Source of the DNA: an uncultured Paracoccaceae bacterium
Lineage (GTDB): Bacteria; Pseudomonadota; Alphaproteobacteria; Rhodobacterales; Rhodobacteraceae
Direction of reading: 5' to 3'
DNA: 64,000 nt
Assembly: GCA_947488605.1 (NCBI GenBank)
Contig: CANKZJ010000001.1
Location: 434,001 to 498,000, forward strand
The notes beneath the pieces are model-generated. The model saw only the letters and a list, made by a program, of their open reading frames with translations. It searched no databases and was not told the origin of the DNA. Position 1 is the stretch's first letter. Each line of letters opens with the position of its first letter. Below, piece by piece: positions 16,793 to 23,916 of this stretch. The translations under genes were made by a program, and so were the position numbers.

Positions 16793-17266
16793 TTATTCGG
16801 CGAAAACCATGTCCGCAGGATCGAATGTGGTCACTTGCGCATACATCAGACCGTCGCGGGTCACGTAGGCGTCGCCGCCCTTGTAGGGTTCAGCCAGCCA
16901 ATCGGCTTCAAGCCGCCAAGAGACGTTGACGGTGTCACCCACCGTTTTGACTTTCTCAGCGATGAAGGTTCCGCCCAAAAAGCCGCCGTCTTCACGTGGT
17001 GTGCAGAACCCGGCAAAGACGTCACCGATTGCCGCTCTGCCTTCAACCCAGACACCGTTGGGCAGGATGAACAGTACCTCTTCAGGGTATTGCGCCATTA
17101 ATCGATCCCAGTCACAGGCATTGAGCGCATCAATGTGTTCAAACGTCACGCGCTCTGCATTTGGTTGCATGACGAGAGGCGGCAAGTCGCGGCCATGGCC
17201 TTCTGCGATGGACATCAGCGGCGCACAGATCAGTGCGGCAGCCATTGTAAGTCTCTGCATTGTCAT
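16793..17266 (-). CDS. Small exported NTF2/SnoaL-like protein
   Basis: The 157-residue product starts with a probable signal peptide (MTMQRLTMAAALICAPLMS, cleavage near AEG) followed by a domain of the NTF2/SnoaL-like fold: an ALNACDWDRLMAQYPEEVLFI helix-strand segment and a curved-sheet C-terminus ending FDPADMVFAE. Such domains are pocketed and serve as isomerases, cyclases, dehydratases or binding proteins. The start at 17266 is chosen because GGAGGAG lies about 9 bases upstream and a signal sequence follows; a longer frame to 17398 has no such support. A periplasmic enzyme beside an importer suggests that the substrate is processed before or during uptake (inference). Confidence 0.7.
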   Translation of the reverse strand: MTMQRLTMAAALICAPLMSIAEGHGRDLPPLVMQPNAERVTFEHIDALNACDWDRLMAQYPEEVLFILPNGVWVEGRAAIGDVFAGFCTPREDGGFLGGTFIAEKVKTVGDTVNVSWRLEADWLAEPYKGGDAYVTRDGLMYAQVTTFDPADMVFAE

Positions 17267-17360
17267 CTTCGGGTCTCCTCCGTTGTCCGCCTCAATAGTG
17301 GCGGCGTTCTGATCCTGTTTCAGGATCGCGGCGATCACGCAGATCGCGCTTTTGTCTTGC

Positions 17361-18176
17361 TCATGCCGTGATGGGCCGGGATTGCAGCAGATAAACATCT
17401 TGGTGATAGATCGCCCATTCGATGTCCTGCGGCTTGCCGTAATGTGTCTCCAGCTGCACCGCGAGTTCAGATATCCGCGCCAGTTCCACCTCGGTCAGAA
17501 CACCACCGTGTGGGGTCTGCGACTTCTTCTCGCGACCTTTGCGATCAACGATGTACTGGTCAGGTGTTACTTCGCCGGACACGACCTGCTCGCCCAGGCC
17601 ATGCACCGCCTCGATCATCATTCTGTCCTTGCGGCGCGTGACCGGGTGGTTTGAAAAGACCACGCCCGCTTTTTCGGCATCAACCATTTTCTGGATGACA
17701 ACTGCCATCCGCAAATCTTCAAGCGAACCCTTCTCGCCGCGATAAAAGATTGCGCGTTCCGAGAAAAACGAGGCCCAGCAATCGATGATCCGTTTGCGGA
17801 CATCCTCTGCTCCGGACACTTCGAGATACGTTTCCTGTTGGCCTGCATAGCTGGCCGCTTCGCTATCTTCGGCACTGGCTGACGAACGCACGGCAACCAG
17901 ACCACCACCAAGTTTAGCATAGGCATCAAGGACTTCTTGCGGAACTATCGCGGTCTGCTCGACTAATTTAACCGCCGCGATGTGATCACGGTTGCGTGCA
18001 TGATCACGCAGCTTGTCTACATCGACGCATTTTGCGAGGACGTCAGCAGGCACAGCGAAACCGTTTGGTACAGGCAGGTTCTGCTGGGTCATAGAGGCGA
18101 GGCTAGCCCCCTTGCCGCCTGCATCAGCGACGCTGCAGCACGCCGGATCTTCAAACCAGATAACGTATTCAGACAT
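17361..18176 (-). CDS. Stand-alone ATP-grasp domain of a split PEP-synthase/dikinase-like enzyme
   Basis: At 271 residues this is only the N-terminal nucleotide-binding module of PEP synthase or pyruvate phosphate dikinase. It is complete: GGKGASLASM near residue 21, VAVRSSASAEDSEAASYAGQ near 95, VVIQKMVDAEKAGVVFSNHP, EAVHGLGEQVVSGEVTPDQY and the terminal QDIEWAIYHQDVYLLQSRPI. In the family this domain splits ATP into AMP and Pi and loads phosphate onto a histidine that here lies on another polypeptide, 18977-20707. Its start overlaps the cyclase stop by 8 bases. The two-protein arrangement is like phenylphosphate synthase of Thauera and unlike one-chain rifampin phosphotransferase. Confidence 0.9.
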   Translation of the reverse strand: MSEYVIWFEDPACCSVADAGGKGASLASMTQQNLPVPNGFAVPADVLAKCVDVDKLRDHARNRDHIAAVKLVEQTAIVPQEVLDAYAKLGGGLVAVRSSASAEDSEAASYAGQQETYLEVSGAEDVRKRIIDCWASFFSERAIFYRGEKGSLEDLRMAVVIQKMVDAEKAGVVFSNHPVTRRKDRMMIEAVHGLGEQVVSGEVTPDQYIVDRKGREKKSQTPHGGVLTEVELARISELAVQLETHYGKPQDIEWAIYHQDVYLLQSRPITA

Positions 18177-18891
18177 CTACCATCCCCACGGCACGAACCG
18201 GGGCTCCTGTTGTACCCACCCATTTGATCGGAAACACAGAGAGCTTGAATCCATGCGGCGGTAGATCGCCGAGGTTCACAAGGTTCTCGATGTGCCAGTA
18301 GGGGTCGGTTTGCATGACTTTATGGGCAAGCCAAAATTTCTTGGTCTCAAACATGGCCCAGATCGGTGGATCATACGTTGGAGCGTCGATCCCCGTGACC
18401 CGACAGTCGTGATCGATCAGCCATTTGGTGGCCTCTGCAGACATGCCAACGTGATCGGTCAGGTAACGGTCTTCGTCATTGTATTCCGAAGCACCAGTAC
18501 GGATCAGAACAATATCACGCGGCTTCAGCGTGTAGCTTATCTTGGCCAAAGCCTCTTTCATATCAGCGACCGTAATGGCCGCGCCAAAGTCAAGGTGACG
18601 AAAGTCCAGAACGACCCCGTCCCCAAAGCAATATTCAAGTGGGATACCTTCAGGCCCCGGCGAGTTTTCGTCGCCCATGTGCTTGATCGCATCGATATGT
18701 GTACCTGCGTGATCACTCAAGGTGACTGCATAGTGAGCTGTTAGATGATCCTCACCAAATTCAGTCGCACCAATTCCTTCGGCGAAAGCACTCCAGGACT
18801 CCTTCATTTCCATGCGAAGTTTTTCAATCCGCGGAAACAGTTTCATTTCGGAGTGAACCGGCATTGATAGGTCTATCATGCGAGGTGCCAT
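18169..18891 (-). CDS. Cyclase/kynurenine formamidase-like metal-dependent hydrolase
   Basis: The 240-residue protein belongs to the cyclase family (PF04199), whose members hydrolyse formamides, cyclic amides or lactones at a dinuclear metal site. The signature HAGTHIDAIKHM is present near residue 62, with IDLSMPVHSEM at the N-terminus and GIDAPTYDPP near residue 163. It is placed between the two halves of the split dikinase, overlapping one of them by 8 bases, so all three are made together. That placement suggests it acts directly before or after the phosphorylation step. A second in-frame ATG four codons downstream (18879) is also possible. Confidence 0.87.
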   Translation of the reverse strand: MAPRMIDLSMPVHSEMKLFPRIEKLRMEMKESWSAFAEGIGATEFGEDHLTAHYAVTLSDHAGTHIDAIKHMGDENSPGPEGIPLEYCFGDGVVLDFRHLDFGAAITVADMKEALAKISYTLKPRDIVLIRTGASEYNDEDRYLTDHVGMSAEATKWLIDHDCRVTGIDAPTYDPPIWAMFETKKFWLAHKVMQTDPYWHIENLVNLGDLPPHGFKLSVFPIKWVGTTGAPVRAVGMVDV

Positions 18892-18976
18892 TCAAGCTGT
18901 CCTTGATTATAATGAGTTGAAGTACCGTATGCTGCACCGCCAGCGACGTGCCGGCGGCGCAACGAGATGGCCTGCG

Positions 18977-20707
18977 TCACTTAAGGATTTCGACAATACC
19001 TGTCGTGCCATTGACGCGCAGGATATCACCCGTCTTGATATCCTTTGTTGCGACGGATGTGCCGACAACGGCAGGCAACCCGAACTCGCGTGACACCACA
19101 GCGGAGTGGGAGGTTGTTCCGCCTGCATCAGTCACAAGGCCCGAGATTTGCGTGAACAACACCACCCAAGCCGGGTTAGTCATGCGGCAGACAAGGATTT
19201 CGCCCTCTTCGACCGTATGGAACTGATCTTGCGTTGTGATAACGCGCGCCTTTGCCTCTATCACACCAGGACTTGCAGCAAGCCCGGTGATTTCACCGGC
19301 TTTTGTGGGCGGTTCGCGGTAGAAACGCTCGGGGAAGCCCCAAAGACCCGCATAAGGGAAATCAAGCGCCTCTTGCGTCGCGGTTCCGATCCAATCGGGT
19401 GGTCGCTTTTGGGTTGCTTCCTCATGTTCATCACGACGGTCTGACACGATCTCGCGTGCATCATACGCATCTTTGTCACCCACAAGCGCGCGCAGCTCAT
19501 TGTACCGCAGGAAATTGATGTCTTCTTGGTCGTCCAGAATGTCGTGCTCGACCATCTTCTTGCCGATCGCGATCAAGACGGTGCGCAGACGTGCGTTCGT
19601 TCCTTGGTCGATATAGAAGTGATGGTCTGGTGTAAGGGGATTCATCTTCAGTGACTGATCCAGCGCGGCACGCAGCTTTTCAGCAGCCTCGCCTTCGACA
19701 CCCTCCATGCACTCGGCTATGGCGGCGTTCAGATCGTCCGCGACCTCTTTGATGGTCGTGGGGTAGTCATAGTCGGACAAGACATAGCCGCGGATAGCTT
19801 CGATCGCCGGGCCGGGCGTTTCGCGCCAAAGCGGGAACATGGTCTCATGTGACCAGAGTGCTTTGTGTCCGAATTCTTCTAGATAGGGCTCAAACCGATC
19901 CTTGATAAACGCTCTACCCTCGTCAGAACCCTGCATGGCGGTCATAACATCCGCCGCAGTCGCGCCCTCAAAGGCTTCCATCAGTGTCTGACTACCCTTT
20001 ACGGTCTCTTTCATCTGCCACAACGCCTCGACAGAATCCCAGTTGCGATCCTCGACCGAGCTTTGCAGACGGCCCTTCAACGCAGGGTCAGCGTCGGGCT
20101 TGAACTCGTCGATTGCGCCATTCAGGGCCATCGTCGCAGAGAACTGGGCAAAATTCAGCATCCAGTGAATCTTCCAGTGCCGATCATGAATGTCGATCAT
20201 GTCTTCCAGTAAGACGGCAAGCGAAGTCAGGCTTGCACCGTCCTTATCGAACCCATCGATATAGGCAAAGTTTGTTTTCATCTCAGGCAGGATGCGATCA
20301 TTCCACCAATCGAGGAAGTTCTCAGCATAGTGCGGCAGAACGTTGCCAAGGTATGGCCCGATCTTGCCAGCGTATTCGCCGTCTAGTGGCACACGTGGCA
20401 CATAACGGTTCTGATACTCCATTGCCTCAACATGGATGCCGGGCGTCGCAGGCAGGGCTGCGGTGTAAAGGTACCCGTTGACGTTCTTAGCGATCCAGTC
20501 ACTGGCAAATGGCGTGCCAAAGCGGCGGAACATGTGGTCACATGTCAACCACCATCCACCGATATCAAAGAACATCGGTGACAGAGGATTTGGGCAATGC
20601 AGATCGTCGAGGATCCAGAACAGTTCGTCCTCGCCCTTCTCCCAAGTGATAGGAAATTCGTCAGAGCCCAGATCTTGCCCCAACACCTTCGTTTCATCCA
20701 AACTCAT
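18977..20707 (-). CDS. Phosphohistidine and substrate-binding subunit of a split PEP-synthase/rifampin phosphotransferase-like enzyme
   Basis: The 576-residue protein lacks an ATP-grasp domain. The long N-terminal part (about 1-460) is mostly helical and contains CPNPLSPMFFDI near residue 38, matching the PxPxSPL motif at the start of the substrate-binding domain of rifampin phosphotransferase-like enzymes, and INFLRYNELRALVG near 405, also typical of these. The last ~90 residues are the swivelling PEP-utiliser domain, with GGTTSHSAVVSREFGLP; His534 is the predicted phosphorylated residue. There is no PEP/pyruvate-binding TIM barrel. It is the first gene of the long operon, with GGAGG 5 bases before the ATG. 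It probably transfers phosphate from His534 to a hydroxylated small molecule; the acceptor is unknown. Confidence 0.88.
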   Translation of the reverse strand: MSLDETKVLGQDLGSDEFPITWEKGEDELFWILDDLHCPNPLSPMFFDIGGWWLTCDHMFRRFGTPFASDWIAKNVNGYLYTAALPATPGIHVEAMEYQNRYVPRVPLDGEYAGKIGPYLGNVLPHYAENFLDWWNDRILPEMKTNFAYIDGFDKDGASLTSLAVLLEDMIDIHDRHWKIHWMLNFAQFSATMALNGAIDEFKPDADPALKGRLQSSVEDRNWDSVEALWQMKETVKGSQTLMEAFEGATAADVMTAMQGSDEGRAFIKDRFEPYLEEFGHKALWSHETMFPLWRETPGPAIEAIRGYVLSDYDYPTTIKEVADDLNAAIAECMEGVEGEAAEKLRAALDQSLKMNPLTPDHHFYIDQGTNARLRTVLIAIGKKMVEHDILDDQEDINFLRYNELRALVGDKDAYDAREIVSDRRDEHEEATQKRPPDWIGTATQEALDFPYAGLWGFPERFYREPPTKAGEITGLAASPGVIEAKARVITTQDQFHTVEEGEILVCRMTNPAWVVLFTQISGLVTDAGGTTSHSAVVSREFGLPAVVGTSVATKDIKTGDILRVNGTTGIVEILK

Positions 20708-20753
20708 GACGTCCTCCCAGACAGCTTTTGGTGTTCTAGCTTTGGTCTTTGAA

Positions 20754-20783
20754 AGGATAAGCGGGCCATTTACGTCAAGTCAA
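20754..20783 (-). promoter_or_regulatory. Predicted promoter of the 13-kb catabolic operon
   Basis: Read on the minus strand, TTGACT (20783-20778) and TATCCT (20759-20754) are 18 bases apart, ending 47 bases before the ATG at 20707. The operator palindrome lies immediately upstream of the -35 element. Confidence 0.5.
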
Positions 20784-20785
20784 GC

Positions 20786-20799
20786 GATTATCGATAATT
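20786..20799 (-). promoter_or_regulatory. Predicted operator 2 for the GntR/FCD regulator
   Basis: GATTATCGATAATT contains a perfect 12-bp palindrome (ATTATCGATAAT, 20787-20798), the best-formed of the three sites. It precedes the -35 of the long operon by two bases. Confidence 0.65.
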
Positions 20800-21066
20800 C
20801 ATTATCCATACAACTAGAGCTTTAGTCTAAACAGGTGAAAATATTGCAAGTCATTGATAATATTTAATTTATTAGAAAGCAGGCAATGAAGCCTAAAACA
20901 GAAAGCTGTTCTAAGATCGCGTTCAATGGACCAATATTGTAAAACTATACCTGATTCTCGGTGTTTTTCTGTCGCGTAGGGTCGAACGGAATTTGCTGCT
21001 GGATTCAGCAACACACAAGATCATCACAAGTTAACGCATGGATCTGACGTCGCGGCGAATTCGAGG
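20800..21066. other. AT-rich intergenic region upstream of the long operon
   Basis: No gene is seen. The stretch from 20800 to 20980 is clearly AT-rich compared with its neighbours and contains scattered half-sites (for example TTGATAAT near 20855) that could extend regulator binding. The 3' end of the histidine phosphatase gene borders it. Confidence 0.4.
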
Positions 21067-21753
21067 CTATTCAGGTAAAAGCGGTAGCGTGCCAATATGG
21101 TCGCGGAAACGGTAATGCATACCGTCTCGCGTCACTTCCAGCACGATCTCTTCGACCCAATCTGGCTCTCCAGTATCAGGGCGTCCAAGCCCCTCCATCA
21201 AGATCGCACGCATCACCGGCGAATGCGTCACACAAGCCACGACCAGGTCGGTCTCAAGCGGTGCAGCAAGGAAACTCTGTGCAAACTGCAGCACTCGCTT
21301 TGCAACAGCTGCCGCGTTTTCACCCGGTGGGTTCTTGCTGAAAACCCAGTATTCGATCCGGTCGGGCGCTGTCAGAAAGCCTTGATAGAATGATTGCTCC
21401 CTCACATTCTCAGGCGCGATGTCCAGAATTTCGGACTGCGACGCAAAGAACGCGGCTTTTGATCCCAGCTCTACGCGCGATCCAGCAAGGTAGACATCTG
21501 GATTGCGCAGCCCCCATGCTGCCTTGACCTCAGGCGCTCCCGGGTCAATGGCAAGGCGTAACGCTTCAGCCGTTTGACGTGACCGGTGCGTCTTTGTCGC
21601 CAAGAAGAGGAATTTACTATCGCCCGACGCCAAATCACGTAGTCGGGGCACGGCTGCTTCAATGTCGGCATTGGAGTCTTCGGTTATCGGCATGTCGCCT
21701 TCGTGAGAGGGCACTTTCGCATGCCGTAAAAACGCAAGTGTCACTTTACGCAT
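21067..21753 (-). CDS. Histidine phosphatase superfamily protein
   Basis: The 228-residue protein has the family core: FLRHAKVPSHEGD near residue 8, where the usual RHG reads RHA with the catalytic His kept, an Arg-rich TKTHRSRQTAEAL, and ACVTHSPVMRAI near residue 170 carrying the second catalytic His. These enzymes move or remove phosphate through a phospho-His. It lies 45 bases downstream of the GntR gene and is probably co-transcribed with it. A small-molecule phosphatase next to a split dikinase suggests that a phosphorylated intermediate is made and later dephosphorylated (inference). It could also be an unrelated sugar-phosphate phosphatase. Confidence 0.82.
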   Translation of the reverse strand: MRKVTLAFLRHAKVPSHEGDMPITEDSNADIEAAVPRLRDLASGDSKFLFLATKTHRSRQTAEALRLAIDPGAPEVKAAWGLRNPDVYLAGSRVELGSKAAFFASQSEILDIAPENVREQSFYQGFLTAPDRIEYWVFSKNPPGENAAAVAKRVLQFAQSFLAAPLETDLVVACVTHSPVMRAILMEGLGRPDTGEPDWVEEIVLEVTRDGMHYRFRDHIGTLPLLPE

Positions 21754-21798
21754 GGTTCAATTCCGCTTTGTAGTGAGGTTGCTGTGTTTTACCGGCGC

Positions 21799-22521
21799 CT
21801 ACCCGGCTGGTGCGCTTGGCGTTTTGACCTGATCCGAAAATGCCGCCCGCTTCTCTGGATTTGCTTTGACGTCGTTATTACTCTGGAAGATATCATTCAT
21901 TACCTTTCCAAAAGACTCGACGTGGTTACGCATTTCCATTCCGCATCGCTCTGGATCGCCCTCGCGCAACGCTTCGATGATCGGATCGTGCCAATGCGCC
22001 AGATCAAGATCTGGAAGCCGCGCCATAAGGTTGCTGAGTGTCACGTAAGTCCGCGCCTCAATCATTAATGATCCCCAAGTCTCGATCAGAATTTGATTGC
22101 CGGTCGCATCCATGATGGTGCGATGAAAATGCACATCCCACTGTGCCATCTTACGCGCATCGCCCATCTCAAATGCCTCAGTCATCCCATCGACAGCGCG
22201 CTCGAGCTCACCCAAATGGGGCTTGGCGTTCTTTGCCGCGAGGTGCCCTGCCAGCTCTTCCAGGCAGGCACGTACTGGGTAAATCTCTAGAATTTCTCTC
22301 TCATCAACCCTGCGCACCCGCGCGCCTTTGTGTGGCTCCACCTCAACAAACCGCATGGCCACCATATCGCGAAGGGCTTCCCTCACTGGTGACTGGCTGA
22401 TCCCCATACTTTTCGCTATCTGAGATTCGACAAGTCGGTCGCCCGGTTTGTACTTGCCAGACAAGATGTCATCTAGCAGCTCCTCTTTGACTTGATCGCT
22501 TAGAACAACTCTTTGAATCAC
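21799..22521 (-). CDS. GntR-family (FCD) transcriptional regulator
   Basis: An N-terminal winged helix (DQVKEELLDDILSGKYKPGD, then QIAKSMGISQSPVREALRDM) is followed by an all-helical FCD effector domain with metal-site residues (DVHFHRTIMDATGN near residue 130 and a late HDPIIEALREGD). FCD regulators bind organic acids or sugar acids. The start is unsure: a GTG at 22521 and a TTG at 22554 are both in frame and neither has a good ribosome site; 22521 gives a typical 240-residue length. Its own promoter and two other promoters of the cluster carry the same ATCGATAATC core, so it is very likely the local regulator and autoregulated. The placement of operator 1 between -35 and -10 points to repression. 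Confidence 0.88.
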   Translation of the reverse strand: MIQRVVLSDQVKEELLDDILSGKYKPGDRLVESQIAKSMGISQSPVREALRDMVAMRFVEVEPHKGARVRRVDEREILEIYPVRACLEELAGHLAAKNAKPHLGELERAVDGMTEAFEMGDARKMAQWDVHFHRTIMDATGNQILIETWGSLMIEARTYVTLSNLMARLPDLDLAHWHDPIIEALREGDPERCGMEMRNHVESFGKVMNDIFQSNNDVKANPEKRAAFSDQVKTPSAPAG

Positions 22522-22616
22522 GGCTAAAATCCATTGTTGATATTGCAGGCCCAAGGCTTTTGGGCGACGCTATTCATGCACCGACGATAACGCCCTCAGC
22601 ACTCCCTGACATTAAA

Positions 22617-22645
22617 ATAATAGATGGGCCAGACACCATTGTCAA
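22617..22645 (-). promoter_or_regulatory. Predicted promoter of the regulator gene
   Basis: On the minus strand a consensus TTGACA (22645-22640) and TATTAT (22622-22617) are 17 bases apart, the optimal spacing. The operator is directly upstream of the -35. Confidence 0.62.
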
Positions 22646-22646
22646 C

Positions 22647-22660
22647 GATTATCGATTACC
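22647..22660 (-). promoter_or_regulatory. Predicted operator 3 for the GntR/FCD regulator
   Basis: GATTATCGATTACC on the plus strand; its complement reads GGTAATCGATAATC. It precedes the -35 of the regulator's own promoter by one base, the same geometry as operator 2. Confidence 0.65.
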
Positions 22661-23104
22661 GCTAACCTAAAGCCAAGGGCTTGTCACGTTAGCGTTGATC
22701 CCCGCCCCAAAATGAACCCCACGCATTTAGATTGAGCAATCGCAGATCTCAGACACAGACCGGTTTGGATAGATAAGCGCCTGATCTATATTGACTGAAT
22801 CTTTGTTTGGATCCGCCTCATCAAATTGATATTCAACGACCTGCGTACGGGAAAAGGTTCGAGCGGCCAAGGCTAGGGTTCCGAAAACTATTCCAAGACG
22901 CGAAAGCCGCCATTCAAGCCAGCGTAGCGAAAGGACGGTTTGTCCCAAACCAACTGATGCCGCAGCATATACATATCGGCAATAATGCCAACATTTGCAC
23001 TCGCATATTAGCAGCAAGCAAGTTACCATTTGAGGCAGAAAGTTCGGGAAATTTTGCCGGATATGCACCAACAATCGTAGTCATTTCATATTAGGCGAAA
23101 AACG
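22661..23104. other. Intergenic region between the catabolic regulon and the glycan locus
   Basis: No gene is supported. Open frames at 22727-23074 (minus) and 22807-23094 (plus) overlap each other and show no family motif. The region may hold the promoter of the methyltransferase-like gene at 23105. It marks the change to a more AT-rich locus. Confidence 0.4.
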
Positions 23105-23791
23105 ATGCCATTAGAAAAATCGCAAATTGAAGATGCCGTATCACGTATCCCCAGCATGGGTGGGCGACAAATTGGCGAACACTTACGGCAATTGGCAGCA
23201 CAAACGACTATGGATAGCTGTATTGTGGAAGTTGGCGCATGGTTGGGTGCTGGAACCGCGCAGTTAGCACTCGGGGCAAAGAATGCGGAACCAGTGCCAG
23301 ACATTCATGTGTTCGACCACTTTCATGCATCCGAGTCCGAAGTAACAAAAGCCGCAGCCGCTGGGGTTGAATTGAAAAAAGGGCAAGACACACGTTCTGT
23401 GGTCGAAAGCCATCTCGCCAACCTTGATGCCAGTATTCACCTTCATAAAGGAAGGATCGAGGAGATAAGATGGGAACACGGGCCTATTGGCTTGTATGTT
23501 GATGACGCGTCAAAAGATGTGGCCGATTTCAATCACATTCTAAGAGCTTTTGGCCCAAGCTGGATTGCCGGAGAGACGATGCTGGTCTTGATGGATTATG
23601 GGTACTGGAAGAAGTTCGCACATGATCCCGCGATGGAAAAACGGTTACGCATTCAAACTGATTTCATTACTTCAAATGATGACTATTTTGAAATGGTAAA
23701 TGAGCGACCAATTAAGGGGACCAGTGCGGCTATTATAAAATACGTCAAGCCTTTCGACTTTTCGGCTGTTCCTGCCATTGCTCGCAAATAG
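23105..23791 (+). CDS. SAM-dependent methyltransferase-like protein
   Basis: The 228-residue product has a Rossmann-like start, CIVEVGAWLGAGTAQLALG, followed by IHVFDHFHAS and GPIGLYVDDASKD, the pattern of class I methyltransferases of the CmcI/Methyltransf_24 type. It resembles the N-terminal domain of the neighbouring 575-residue protein (VEFGPWLGGLSVVLA, LHVVDRF, IALIVVDGPKT), so the two genes probably share an ancestral domain. It is convergent with that gene, 125 bases apart. A role in decorating a surface glycan is inferred from the locus; the acceptor is unknown. Confidence 0.7.
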   Translation: MPLEKSQIEDAVSRIPSMGGRQIGEHLRQLAAQTTMDSCIVEVGAWLGAGTAQLALGAKNAEPVPDIHVFDHFHASESEVTKAAAAGVELKKGQDTRSVVESHLANLDASIHLHKGRIEEIRWEHGPIGLYVDDASKDVADFNHILRAFGPSWIAGETMLVLMDYGYWKKFAHDPAMEKRLRIQTDFITSNDDYFEMVNERPIKGTSAAIIKYVKPFDFSAVPAIARK

Positions 23792-23916
23792 CCGAATGCT
23801 CTAAAGTACTCGTGCCAAATTCACGGCTGCATTGCGCGAACCAGCGCTTGACTGGGGTGCATTCACTCAATTTCCCTAGCAGGACGCACCTGAGCATCCG
23901 GACGTATCTTAATGCC

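Noticed and set aside
22727-23094. Two overlapping frames on opposite strands (22727-23074 and 22807-23094)
   Set aside because: No ribosome site, no family motif, and each overlaps the other.
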